Positions 33,449 to 44,344 of a stretch of DNA of 64,000 nucleotides are shown in pieces; positions within the stretch are counted from its first letter, which is position 1, and each line of letters starts with the position of its first letter. The position numbers and the translations under genes were made by a program. The notes under the pieces are model-generated. The model worked only from the letters and a program-made list of their open reading frames with translations. It had not been told where the DNA came from and made no database searches. Origin of the DNA: Coenobita brevimanus (taxonomy: Eukaryota; Arthropoda; Malacostraca; Decapoda; Coenobitidae). The stretch spans positions 35,715,015-35,779,014 of the forward strand of contig CM064732.1 in NCBI GenBank assembly GCA_032717465.1, given 5' to 3'.

Positions 33449-36400
33449 CAATTAGTGCGGTGGTTTCTCGGGTGACCACCACCGGCAGGGCTGAGTCGTC
33501 TGCACAGGGCCCTCCCGGTCGTCATCAAGCGACTGTGCCACCTCCAGTGTTGCGGCGCCCTAAATCTGCTTGTCAGTGCAGTAAAATTTTCTTTTGCAAT
33601 ATTAGGGGACTTCACTCCAACATCAACCCTGTTCAAAATTTCCTCCAGTTTGAATCCCCTGATCTGCTATTTTTGACAGAGACACAACTAAGCTCCACCT
33701 CTGATTTAGCTACATTTAATTTTTCTGGTTATATCTTGATTCAAAATTTCAGACCCAAAGGAGGCGTATGTTGCCTTGCTAAATCAGAAATTGCCCTAGA
33801 GGAGATTACTAAATTTAATTGTCGTTATTTCGACTATTCCATATACAAATTAAATTCTTTTGGTAAAGTTAAGTATTTCTGTTGTGTTTATCGTTCCCCT
33901 AATGCCCCTCCAGAGCCGAGTTTATTTGACTCTTTGTCTTCACAGCTAAGTGTCCTCAACATTAATACTGCATCAGAAATTACTATTCTGAGTGATTTTA
34001 ATGTCCATAATGTTGAATGGCTCACTTATTCAGCCAGAACTGATGACTCTGGTCTTGAATGTGAGCTGTTTGCAGACTCATTTAACCTCGTCCAGTTAGT
34101 CAACCCACCCGTGTACCAGACAACCCCGATCAAAATCCCCTCCTATTGGACTTGTTTCTAACAGTCAATTCAGATAATTATGTCGAAGTGAAGTCCCTCC
34201 TCGGATCCTCGGATCATTGTCTGAATCAAGCCACCAGTTTAACACCCACCACACCCTCCTGCTCTAAACCTGTCATGGCAACTAAATGGCACTACGACAG
34301 GGCAGACTGGGAGGAACTCCATAATTTTTTAATGGATGTTCCTTGGACCTCCTTTTTCTCCCCAGATGCAAATTCCACATTGGGCCACATACAGGGTTTC
34401 ATTAAAGTGGGCATGGAAACATTCATTCCCCATCACAGTTACAACAGAAAAAAATGTAATTCTCGTAAATGATTTGACCACAATTGTGCTAGAGTAACAG
34501 AACATAAAATAATAGCCTATAACACTTATACTAGGACCAAAACCAAAGAAACCTTTAACTATTATAGAAATATCAGAAACCATGCCAAAACTATTATCAA
34601 TCTTTCTAAATCAAACTTTCTACATAGACAGGCTAACAAACTACTAAACAACCCAAATGATAACAAAATATTCTGGTCAACCCTTAATTAATTTAAAACT
34701 AACTTCACTACCACCTCTTCCATTCCACCGTTACAGTCCCCCAATGGAAATCTAGTAAGTGACCCACGTGGAAAAGCCAAACTTCTTGTTGACATTTTTT
34801 CAACAAACTCAATCCTAAATACAGAAAATCACAATATTCCTGTACTTGGTTTTGATTCCCCTCAAATACCTCCTTTCATGATTCACACCAGATACCTACA
34901 AGCTATATTACAGAATCTCTCGGCAGACAAAGCTACTGGTCCAGTTGAAATTCCTTCAATAGTACTTAAAAATTACTCCTCAGTGTTGGCTCCTGTATTG
35001 GCAAAACCGTTCTGCTTATGTATTCGAACCTCAAGTTTTCCAGCCTCTTGGAAAGAAGCAAATATCCATCCTTTTCCTAAAAAGGGGACAACTTCTGATC
35101 CATCAAACTACAGACTAATTGCAATAACTTCCATTCTCGTTAAAGTTTTTGAGAAACTAATTAACAAACACATAAACAAGCATCTAGAAAACAATAAATT
35201 AATCAATGATCGGCAGTATGGGTTTAGACAAGAACGTTCAACTGTAGACATTCTTTGCCTTCTTACCCATCAGATTAACAAAACAATAGACCAACACGGT
35301 GAAACTCACAATAGCACTTGATATGTTAAAAGCATTTGACAGAGTATGGCACCGGGCCCTGTTGTCTAAGATGTCACACTATGGCCTTGCACCACTGGTT
35401 CCTCTAATTTCTTCTTACCTTCGTAATAGAAAAATATGGGTCATGGTAGATTAAATTTATTCTCAGTTTCATTCCATAAATGCTGGCGTACCTCAGAGAT
35501 CAGTTTTGGCGCCAACCCTCTTTCTCATTGATATAAATGACCTCCTATCTGTCAAGCACAACCCAATACACTCTTATGCTTATGACTCGACCCTTCATAG
35601 TTCTTTCACATTTAGTACCTCCTTTACACAATTTGATATTATAAAGTCCCAAATAAACACAGCAATTTCTCTGCACTAGGACCTTTCTAAAATCAATGAA
35701 TGGGGACAAACAAATCTGGTCTCATTTAATGCTCAGAAAACTAAATACATTAATTTCTCCAACAGAAAGAATCCCTCAGGCTCTCACATAATTTTATATG
35801 ATGTCAGTATTCCCATATCCAGTACAATTGATATCCTAGGTGTTACTCTAAGCCCCAACCTAAGCTGGACAGTTTATGTTAAATCTCTTCCTAAAAATGC
35901 TTCCAAAAAAATGGGACTTATGTACAGAGTTCGTGAGTTCTTCACTGATGAGCAGATGGCCAAAATATACAAAAGTCATGTGCGTTCTCATAGCGAATAC
36001 TGTTCACCACTCTGGAGTGGATGTGGAGAAGTTGCATTGAGGTAGTTGGACAAAATTCAAAATAAAGCCATTAAATTAACCAATAATCCTGCCATTACGC
36101 AGGACCTTTCTCCATTATCATATACGTAGAGATGTTGCTTCTTTAGCATTATTTTATCAATATTTTTACCGTAAGTGCTCTGACGAACTGGCTTCAGTTT
36201 AGCCTCCCCTTCACATTTTCTCCCGAAATACTCCGGCAGCTGGGTGCGTACATGAACTCACACTTTCTCCCCTGCAGAACCTCTGCTTATCAAAATTCTT
36301 TTTCTCTAGAACTACTACTCTCTGGAATTCACTTCCTGGAAGTTGTTTCCCACAAACATTTAATTCACTTCAATTTAAATCCAGTTGTAATAAATATTTT

Positions 36401-36486
36401 ATGAATGGAAGATGCCTTTAGGCACATGGTCTTATTTTTGTTTCCTTTGTTTTTCTTTCTCCATTCATTATCTATTTAAAAAAAAA
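33449..36486 (+). mobile_element. Jockey-like LINE family 2, copy 2b
   Basis: The copy begins upstream of a start region shared with copy 2c (GPPGRHQ-TVP) and ends in a short A run at 36474-36486. It spans endonuclease, linker, reverse transcriptase and C-terminus. It sits directly after the (ACC)n array. It is more decayed than 2a, with multiple stops. Confidence 0.85.
33460..36420 (+). pseudogene. Endonuclease-reverse transcriptase of Jockey-like family 2, copy 2b
   Basis: Endonuclease 33460-34161: IRGLHSNINPVQNFL, LLFLTETQLSS, RPKGGVCCLAK, CCVYRSPNAPPEPSLFDSL and ILSDFNVHNVEWL. The linker at 34146-34472 has KWHYDRADWEELHNFL and FIPHHSYNRKK. Reverse transcriptase 34878-35321: DKATGPVEIPSIVLKN, SDPSNYRLIAITS and RQYGFRQERSTVDIL. 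It then continues broken through AFDRVWHRALLSK-, PQRSVLAPTL- and AYDSTLH-type sequence near 35330-35600. The active-site pair YADD appears as Y-DST. The C-terminal region runs to about 36420. Confidence 0.85.
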
Positions 36487-36579
36487 TCTCCTACAAAACT
36501 ACCATTGTTTCCACCAACACTACAGGAGCCAAAATTTTTATCTAATATACTGCCTTAATCTAATATACTTTAGCAGTAG

Positions 36580-36580
<1 letters not shown>

Positions 36581-36614
<34 letters not shown>
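36581..36614. repeat. (GT)n microsatellite
   Basis: GT array of about 17 units. Confidence 0.95.
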
Positions 36615-36618
<4 letters not shown>

Positions 36619-36778
36619 GGGCAGCCGAAAACACACATTCAAATCACACAAAATTGGCACAAAAATCGCAAAAAATTCTCTGATGTGAAAAAACTTGGTC
36701 CCATCACGATTGAAAAACTTTTAATATATTAATGAGCGATTAAAGTTTGACCAAAAAATGCCACTCCCAGCACCCGGT

Positions 36779-37135
36779 CAGTTGCCGTGGTTGAGTGGTT
36801 AATATCTCGGACTTGCATTGAGGTAGTTGGACAAAATTCAAAATAAAGCCATTAAATTAACCAATAATCCTGCCATTACGCAGGACCTTTCTCCATTATC
36901 ATATACGTAGAGATGTTGCTTCTTTAGCATTATTTTATCAATATTTTTACCGTAAGTGCTCTGACGAACTGGCTTCAGTTTAGCCTCCCCTTCACATTTT
37001 CTCCCGAAATACTCCGGCAGCTGGGTGCGTACATGAACTCACACTTTCTCCCCTGCAGAACCTCTGCTTATCAAAATTCTTTTTCCCTAGAACTACTACT
37101 CTCTGGAATTCACTTCTTGGGTTCCATTCCCGAAG
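36779..37135 (+). repeat. tRNA-Ser/Leu-like SINE head interrupted by a 307-bp LINE copy
   Basis: GTTGCCGTGGTTGAGTGGTT and AATATCTCGGACTTGC (36781-36816) look like the acceptor, D-arm (A box) and anticodon stem of a class II tRNA. TGGGTTCCATTCCC (37118-37131) looks like the matching B box. Between them lies the duplicated LINE segment. Removing it would give tRNA-like spacing. Whether the sequence was a SINE or a tRNA pseudogene cannot be told. Confidence 0.5.
36813..37119 (+). repeat. 307-bp near-identical copy of 36032-36338
   Basis: Aligned base by base, the block repeats the C-terminal region of Jockey copy 2b with only two visible substitutions (near 37085 and 37117), offset by 781 bp. 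It starts at TTGCATTGAGG and ends at CACTTCTTGG. Confidence 0.95.
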
Positions 37136-38451
37136 CTGCAAATAATATGATCTATTGGTTAGCTGCAAAAAATCCAACTGACGACGTTAGACTAGAACAC
37201 TTCATAAACGGACCATCATAGGCCCTTCGATGTCACCTTGACGGCCGATAGTGACAATGTTAGACTAGAACAGCACATGAACAGGACTCGGATTACCTAA
37301 AATTATTGCAATACGCATGCAAAGCGCGCGGAAACGAGTTAGAAGCACGAGGAAACGAGTGAGAAGCATAAGAAAGCGAGTGCGCAGCACGAGAGCCCTC
37401 TGCAGGAGCAAGTGCGAGAGGGCTCGAAGGGCCCACGAGCACTTGTCCTAACTAAAGACATTTCCTCCACTACTACAGCCACGGACATATACACCAAAAC
37501 ACATACCAATATTCTTAAGTGTTCAGTCCATCCACAGGGACGTCTCTTGTGGTGCAAAGGTTAATTTCAGAATCTCGCATCCAAAAGCATCTACAGTATA
37601 TTCCTAGTACACTCATTTTCGCATCACTTGCATACGAAAGAAATTACACACAGATAATGACTTTGTGTTTACTCTGAAATACAGTAAGACCCAACCTTTA
37701 CCTGGAGAAGGTTGAAGTCACGTCTTACTGTTGTACCTTCATAAACAGTTTCAAAACGTGGACATAATTTCCTTTATGCTAACTATTCACGGTACTGTGA
37801 AGTTCAGACTGAGTTTCCAACATGTCCATTGCAGTGAGCTGCCATATTTCACCAGAACTATTACCGTGAAGAGTAACTGGGATTTTTAAAATGCAATAAC
37901 CAAGGAGTGGCCAACCTAACTTACAGGGCTTGCTCTTGAAGAGCTCTTTAGTGGGGGCAAAGGGGGATTTCACGGCTATTCCCTCTAATAATTTTGAGTG
38001 GCATGGTGTGACTGGGCATATTTCAAGGGTAGTAAATGCCACCCCGGACACCTCTCTGGCAACGCCACTGTTTTGCCTCTAAACAATCACCATAACTACT
38101 GAAATTTTTAAGCGTTACTAACGTTTTCTCACCCCATCATCATACTGAAAAAAGGTCAATGTGATGACAAACCTTTCTGCCACCATTACTATAATATTTT
38201 CACAACTACCAACACTTCAGTATTAACCATCCATCCAGTTGTAACCACAAACATGGCTAGTTGCAACTAACGCTATCAGCTATTCAAAGAACCTCCGAAA
38301 ATAACGCCACATCCATTAATTCACCATAATTATTAAAATGTTCCTAATTTTCTTTTTTAGTTTTTCTTCCATGATTATCATTTTCACACAAAGCATCTTC
38401 GGAACTATCGTCATTGCCATCACAACAACCACAATTACCACACCCACCCAC

Positions 38452-38455
<4 letters not shown>
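37136..38455. other. Intergenic stretch without a recognised gene
   Basis: No gene recognised. A short hairpin (GAGCCCTCT ... AGAGGGCTC) lies near 37390-37421, and decayed trinucleotide sequence near 38100-38300. Confidence 0.5.

Positions 38456-38512
<57 letters not shown>
38456..38512. repeat. (TA)n microsatellite
   Basis: TA array. Confidence 0.95.
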
Positions 38513-38514
<2 letters not shown>

Positions 38515-38629
38515 CATTCTTTTTCTGTGTCTACCCACCTCTCTTCCTATTTCTCTCCTCTCTCCTCTCACTTTTTATTAGTCTTCTTTTTCAGGTGATC
38601 TTACATTGAGTGACAAGCCTATTGGTTTC

Positions 38630-38780
38630 TTGTAAGTCAGGAAACCGCTTACAGTGTTAGGTGGAAACCATATACCCAACCCACACGTGTTCCCTACGTG
38701 TCAACAACTGGATCGGCCGAGGGTTAATGCCCTTCACCGTAAAACAACTAACTCAAAGACAAACGGCCACCCCTTTCTGG
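38630..38780 (+). repeat. Fragment resembling the 5' leader of the RTE-like LINE
   Basis: CGAGGGTTAATGCCCTTCACC and AAAACAACTAACT correspond to GGAGGGTTAGTGCCCCTCCC and AAAACAGCTAACT in the leader of RTE copy B (about 40600-40640). GTTCCCTACGTGTC parallels GTATCCCTGCTTGGC. No coding part follows. Confidence 0.5.
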
Positions 38781-39559
38781 ATTATGGTGTTTGGCTATAG
38801 ATAGACAAATAGTTTTTTAATTTATGTATTTTTCTGTTAATTAATTAATTAATATATTTATGCATGCATGCAAGAAGGAACCAAAGGCCAGAGACCCGCA
38901 CGATTGTTCCCTCCAAGAAAAAACAAAAACTAGATAATAGAGAGCCAAATTCAAGATCCGTTTACTTCGAGATGCCTGGGCACACTGCGTCTGAAAGATT
39001 GATCATTGGCAGTAGGAAATACAAACAGAAAAACAGTTCAAGAACTGACCTGTTCCATACATGAAGGGCTGGGAGTAACGGTTAACTCTTCCATTGGAGA
39101 GTTGGACAGAAAAGGGATGAGAGTTTGTAGCTATGCAGGTGCTATGCTTCTGCCGTAATAGTGGAGGGATGCAAGCAGACCGTTCAGAGGTGCAGTGACC
39201 ATTAAAGTGACGAGATAAAAAGAGATAAAGATGTAACAGTGCAACGATGAGACAGATTTTGAAGAGAGCTAGTAAGAGGACGGAAGTTAATGAGACAAAA
39301 AGCCCTTGACTTCAGTTTGCTGAGAAGAGCTGTATGTGGGGATCCTCCCCACACATGAGACTTGTACTCTACACAGAGGAGAATAAAACGCATGTCTAAA
39401 GTCAACAACTATACAGAGGGAAGTATGCACACAGTCTGCTTAGCACACCCAATCTCTTGAGATCAGATTTTAAAAGAGGTAATATGATCTGTCCAAGATA
39501 AATCACGAGAGAATAAAACCCAAGGTATGTTAAAAATTAGGCTGTATTGAGTTGGGCAT

Positions 39560-40510
39560 GATTAAATTTTATAGGATGCTCCTGAGGAAAACTGTGTCGA
39601 GTTGAAAGGTGTAAGAACTGAGTTTTTGGTACATTAAAAATAACAAAATTACTCTTACCCCAATCAGAGATATGAGCCAACTCAAAAAATAGGTGTGCCA
39701 TAGCCTCATCCCTTGTGCTATAGAAGGACCAGAAAAGAAGCGAGAGATGAAGGCACAGATAGAAAGATAGAAGCCGTAGGAGGGCGGTTTGGAAATCAAA
39801 GATTTATGCCAGATTTGATCGAAAGCCTTTGAGATATCAAGTGCAATAGCAAAGCTTTCGCCAACGTCCCGAAAGGAGGATGACCAGGAGTCTTAAAGGT
39901 AAGTGAGATGATTGCCAGTGGAGCGTCCTCGGCAGAACCCGTACTGATGATTGGAAAGAAGGTTGTGATGAGAAGGGTGCTTTAAAACTTTTCGTTTGAA
40001 ATAGAAAAAAAAAAACTCTTGAAGTACAAGAAGTTAAAGCAAATGGGCGATAGATAGAGGGCTGGGGATGGACACTCTTCCTTACGACAGGCTGAATGAG
40101 TGCAAACTTCCAGCAAGAAGGAAATGAACAAATTGACAAACAAACGCGAAAGAGTTTACCTAGGCAGGATGTAAGCACAGAGGCACAGTCCTTTAGAAGA
40201 ACAAGAGGGTCCTCATCAGGCCCATATGCCTGATGCCAGTGATGACAGAAAACACAGTAATTGAAGAAATTTTATTGTCAGCCTTGATGAAGTCAGCGGG
40301 TGAAGCGATGGAGAAACAGTACTGGAATCGTCTTCGGCGGAACTGGAGGAGAAGGCATGAGCAAAGAGTTCTGTTTTATCAGTAGAAATAATAGCTACAG
40401 AGCCATAAGAGTCGAAAAGAGGAGGGAAGGATGATGAAGTAAAGTTGTTACAAAAGTAATTGGCAAGAGTGCCAAAAGCAGTGGGAAGAATTTGAGTTGG
40501 AGAGTTCAGA
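39560..40510 (-). pseudogene. Reverse transcriptase remnants of Jockey-like family 3, copy 3b
   Basis: GKLFRVCLSICSFPSCWKFALI followed by SIYRPFALTSCTSRVF (40178-39837) is the early fingers region; further 3' the frame yields DKIWHKSLISK-like sequence and a thumb remnant near 39800-39570. The 40510-40180 part carries the SSTDKTELFAHAFSSNS-type linker and polymerase start. Many stops. Confidence 0.65.
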
Positions 40511-40517
40511 GCATTTA

Positions 40518-43103
40518 ATATGAATGACCCCTGGGGGTAGAGGGGTTTTCAAGAATACTCCCCCAGTATCCCTGCTTGGCATACGAGACGACTAAAAGGG
40601 TTGGCGGAGGGTTAGTGCCCCTCCCCGGAAAACAGCTAACTAAAAAAACGAACAAGAAGCCTCGGACAAGGACTGACCCAAAGATGACAACCAAGGACCA
40701 GACAATAGACATGGTACAGATCCTTATGTGTGTGTGGATGAAAGGATGCGAATATGTGTGATGGATGCAAGAGCTTATAGAGGTTGGGGGAGTGGACTTT
40801 CTGACCATTACTTGGTGGTGGCCAATATCAAGATCCAAGCAAGATGGAGAAATAGAAGGGAAGGATGGGAAGAAGGAGTAGTTGCAAGGAGAGTGGAAAG
40901 GTTACAAGAGGATAAGAAAATGGCAGAATATAAGAGAGAAGTAGCGGAACAATTGGGTAAATATGACTTGGAGCAGATGGGGGACGTGGAAGGTGTGTGC
41001 AGGATATTCGCAACAGAAATATGTGCAGCATGTGATGCGGTGTGTGGGGTGAAGAGAAGACGAAGAGGGGTGCAAGGAACAGCGTGGTGGAATGACGAGG
41101 TGAGACAGGCTGTGGCACAAAAGAAGAAAGCATACAATGAATGGATGAGAAATAGGGGTGTGGAAGAAGTTGAGAGGCGGAAGAGAGAGGTATATATAGA
41201 AAGGAAGAGAGAGGTATATATAGAAAGGAAGAGAGAGGTGAAAAGATTAATAAGAGAGAGTAAGAAGAAAGTGGATGAGGAATTTGGAAGGAATTTGAGT
41301 GTAAAATGGAGGGACTGTAAGAAAATGTTCTGGAAAGAGGTGAAAAGAGTACGACAGGGTGGCAGTGAAGTTAGCCGGGGAGTGAAAGTTAAAAATGGTA
41401 GAATACTAGTGGAGAAGGGAGAAAAAGTGAGCAGATGGAGAGAACACTTTAAAGAATTGTTGAACATAGAGGATGGGAGGAATGCGAGTATAAGTGGCTG
41501 GGGAATGGCTGGGAGAAGGAGGGAGGTGAGAAGACAGGAAGAAATCAGTAGGACAGAAGTTGTGGAAGCAATGAAGAAAGTCAAATTGGGGAAAGACCAG
41601 GAACTGATGGAGTGTGTGGTGAAATGCTGAAGCATGGGGGAGAGATACTTTGTAGTAGTAGAATGGATGTGGAAGATGTGTAGATTGGCCTAGGAGGAAG
41701 GTAGAGTCCCAGAGGATTGGAAGTCAGGTATAATTATTCCAATGTACAAATGAAAAGGGGGAAAAAAGTGTGTGGTAATCATAGGGGCATTTGTCTTCTT
41801 ATTGTAATAAGAAAAGTGTATGGTAGGGTACTTATTGACAAAGTTACGGAAAGAACAGAGGAATTAGTTGGAGCGAACAGGGAGGCTTTAGGAAGGGGAG
41901 AGGTTGTGTAGATCAGATATTCATTCTTAGATCTTTAGTGGAAAAGTTTCTAGAGAATGGAAAGAAGTTATATGCAGCTTTCATGGATTTGGAGAAAGCA
42001 TATGACAGGGTCGATAGACAAGGATTGTGGAAAGTATTGAGAATATATGGAGTAGATGGGAAGTTGTTGAATGCTGTGAAGAGCATGTATGATGGTGGTT
42101 AGGCTGCAGTGCGTGTGGATGGTGAACTGAGTGAATTTTTCTCTCTGAAGGTTGGGTTGAAACAGGGATGTGTCATGTCTCCATGGTTGTTCAATCTGTA
42201 CATAGATGGGGTAATAAAAGAGGTACAAGGTAGGGCAGTGGATGTTGGAGTGGCCCTGGTGAGAGAGGGTAGTGTTTGGAAACTCCCTGTACTGTTGTTT
42301 GCAGATGATACTGTGTTGTTGAGTGAAGACGAAGGAGAGCTGCAGGCTTGGTGGATGAGTTTGGGAGAGTGTGTAAGAAATGGAATCTAAAGGTGAATGT
42401 AGGGAAGAGTAAAGTGATGGTCTTTGGGAGAGGTGAAGTCAGTGAATGTACTGTACAGTAAGGTTGGATGGTGAGGAATTGGAAAATGTGAGTACGTTTA
42501 AGTACTTGGGTAGTGTGATGAGTAAGGATGGAAGTTTGGAGGGTGAAGTGCTTGAAAAGGTACAGCAAGGAAGAAAGGTTGCTGGTTCCTTGAAAGCAGT
42601 GATAAGAAACAGGGAAGCGGGCATGGAAGTGCAAAGTTTCTACATGACAGTATTGTGATACCAACTCTAACGTATAGAAGTAAAGCTTGGATGTTGTTGG
42701 AGAAACACAAGTGAAGAGTGAGGGCAGTGGAAATGAGTTATTTGAGAGGAGCCTGTGGAGTCACATGGAGAGACAGGCTGACAAATGAAGATATAAAGGA
42801 GCGTTGTGGTGTGGATGTGGATGTGATAGGAAGCATTAGGAGGAACACACTGAGGTGGTTTGGCCATGTGGAGGGGATGGAGGGTGAGAGACTGACGAGG
42901 AGAGTGTGAGTGAGGTGGAGGGGGGAGAGGGAGGGGGAGGCTGAGGATGAGATGGAGGGATGGGGTGGAGAGGTATATGAGAGAGAGGGGTGTGAGTTGG
43001 GAGCAGGGCAGTGAAATGGCGGGGGACAGGGCGACGTGGAGGCTATTTATTTGTGGCCACCCCGTACGGGATTGAGGCGTCTGGCAATAGATAGATAGAA
43101 AGA
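40518..43103 (+). mobile_element. RTE-like LINE copy B, inserted in Jockey copy 3b, lacking most of its endonuclease
   Basis: ATTTA flanks both sides (40513-40517 and 43104-43108), a likely 5-bp target duplication. The leader (about 40518-40700) resembles that of copy A. The endonuclease is almost entirely missing: only its last residues (SDHYLVVANI) remain at 40797. The 3' end is GGGATTGAGGCGTCTGGCAA followed by a GATA-type tail, identical in kind to copy C. Confidence 0.8.
40728..43080 (+). pseudogene. Linker, reverse transcriptase and C-terminus of RTE-like LINE copy B
   Basis: The open frame 40728-41630 holds the endonuclease end (GLSDHYLVVANIK), a basic linker (TAWWNDEVRQAVAQKKKAYN, KKMFWKEVKRVRQGGSEV) and the start of the polymerase (EAMKKVKLGKD). 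An 8-residue unit KREVYIER is tandemly duplicated at about 41187-41240. Polymerase remnants then follow: GLKQGCVMSPWLFNLYIDGV and LLFADDTVLLSEDEGEL (42109-42390), FKYLGSVMSKDGSLEGEV (42446-42658) and RGACGVTWRDRLTNEDIKE (42718-42909). Several stops and shifts, but the FADD active site is intact. Confidence 0.85.
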
Positions 43104-44250
43104 ATTTATTTTTACCAGAGTGAATGGCAGACTTAGCACGATTCCGGGCAGAAATATAACAGAGATGAGATTCAGGGGTGGGTTGGGTCCTTTATCCTAT
43201 GTATGCCTCCTTGTTGCGGACAGCATTAAAACAAGCATTATTAAACCATGTCTTTTTTTTTTTTTTTTTTTTTTTCATTAGTCACAGGATAAGAGAGAGA
43301 GAAAAAAAGGATGCTTCCTTGTCCGAAAGAATAACTTCTGCATTGCACAAGGAACACTCAGACAGTTCTCGGCAATGGAGGCAATAATATTTCCAGGGAT
43401 AATCAAAGAAATACTGCCTGAGGGCCACCCAATCAGCAGCTGCAAAGTGCCACAGCCACTGTTTCTTGGGAGGGTCCACAGGACTTATTGGAGTGGCAGG
43501 GCAGGTCAAGGTGACATGATCGTGATCGTAGATGCATAAGCAGAGGGATTAATTGTAAGGAAAATGTCACTTATGTTGTAACTATGTCCCAGGCAGTTCG
43601 AGATAGGGTTTGGGAGCTGTACAAGCTGCTCTAGGTCATCAAGGAAGAAAAAAATGTAGGCTGATTCACCAGGTGGATCAGTGAAAGGAGAGGAGAAACA
43701 AAGGTGATGGTGAACATTTATTGATATTGCCTAGAATGGAGATTTCAGAGAAAAGAGGATTTTATAGGATATGTTCCATCTTAGAAGATAGTCAAAGAAT
43801 TTTTCATAGTCAGTAGAATTAGGGGATGAGTAAACAGCATAGAAATATTAAGGGAATGGCAGGATAGCCGAAGCCAAGAATAGAGAAATCAAGTTCAGGA
43901 ACACGAGAGCAAGCAATGTTGTTGTGTACATATACACAACAGCCGCCTTTGGCTTTATATGAGTATAGAGAAATAAGGAGTATACTGAGAAGGGTTTGCT
44001 ATTGAGTCATCTGAGACTGTTGAGTCTCAGTAAAGAAGAGAAAGTGAAGTTTAGAAGAGGTGAGCTGGTGTTCAACAGGAAGTTAAAGGGCAGGCCATGA
44101 ATGTTCCAGAAATAAAGCAGTGAGCCAGACAGTGGTTCCATGCATCTCACTTGGTCGTCAATGAGAGAGGAGGGGAAGGAGGGGGTTTTGACGGTCCTCC
44201 TCCCTCCCCCTTTGGGGACTTCGACCTCTGTTGTTTAGATTCTATTTTTG
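43104..44250 (-). pseudogene. Endonuclease and linker of Jockey-like family 3, copy 3b (5' half)
   Basis: From 44250 downward, broken frames show YKAKGGCCVYVHNN near 43930-43970 and VPDLDFSILGFG near 43880, a decayed SILGDFN-type region, then PVDPPKKQWLWHFAAADWVA and ALRQYFFDYPWKYYC (43509-43282). KGGCCVYV and the WHFA..DW linker are typical of Jockey elements. A T run at 43253-43275 lies in the linker. Confidence 0.7.
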
Positions 44251-44344
44251 TTTAAATTTTGAACAGCAAGCACTGTGTGTAATGTGCATGTAGTTTGGCG
44301 TTTCAAGTTAGAGGAACTTGTACTGGAAAGCATGCTGGCCTACT

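Larger units (their letters stand above)
38868..44250 (-). mobile_element. Jockey-like LINE family 3, copy 3b, split by RTE copy B
   Basis: The 3' part 38868-40517 matches copy 3a from the AAGGAACCAAAGGCCAG block upward. The 5' part 43104-44250 carries the endonuclease-linker region. The two halves join across RTE copy B (40518-43103) at a point that is continuous in copy 3a (8490-8530). The 3' end lacks a clear poly(A) and stops at an ATTAATTA/ATGCATGC stretch. It reaches further 5' than copy 3a. Confidence 0.75.

Noticed and set aside
37339..37557. 72-codon Cys/Ser-rich minus-strand frame
   Set aside because: Short, no motif, overlaps a locally repetitive GCACGAG/GAGTG stretch.
40808..41635. 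275-codon minus-strand frame
   Set aside because: Antisense shadow of the RTE copy B linker-polymerase frame, which carries the real motifs.
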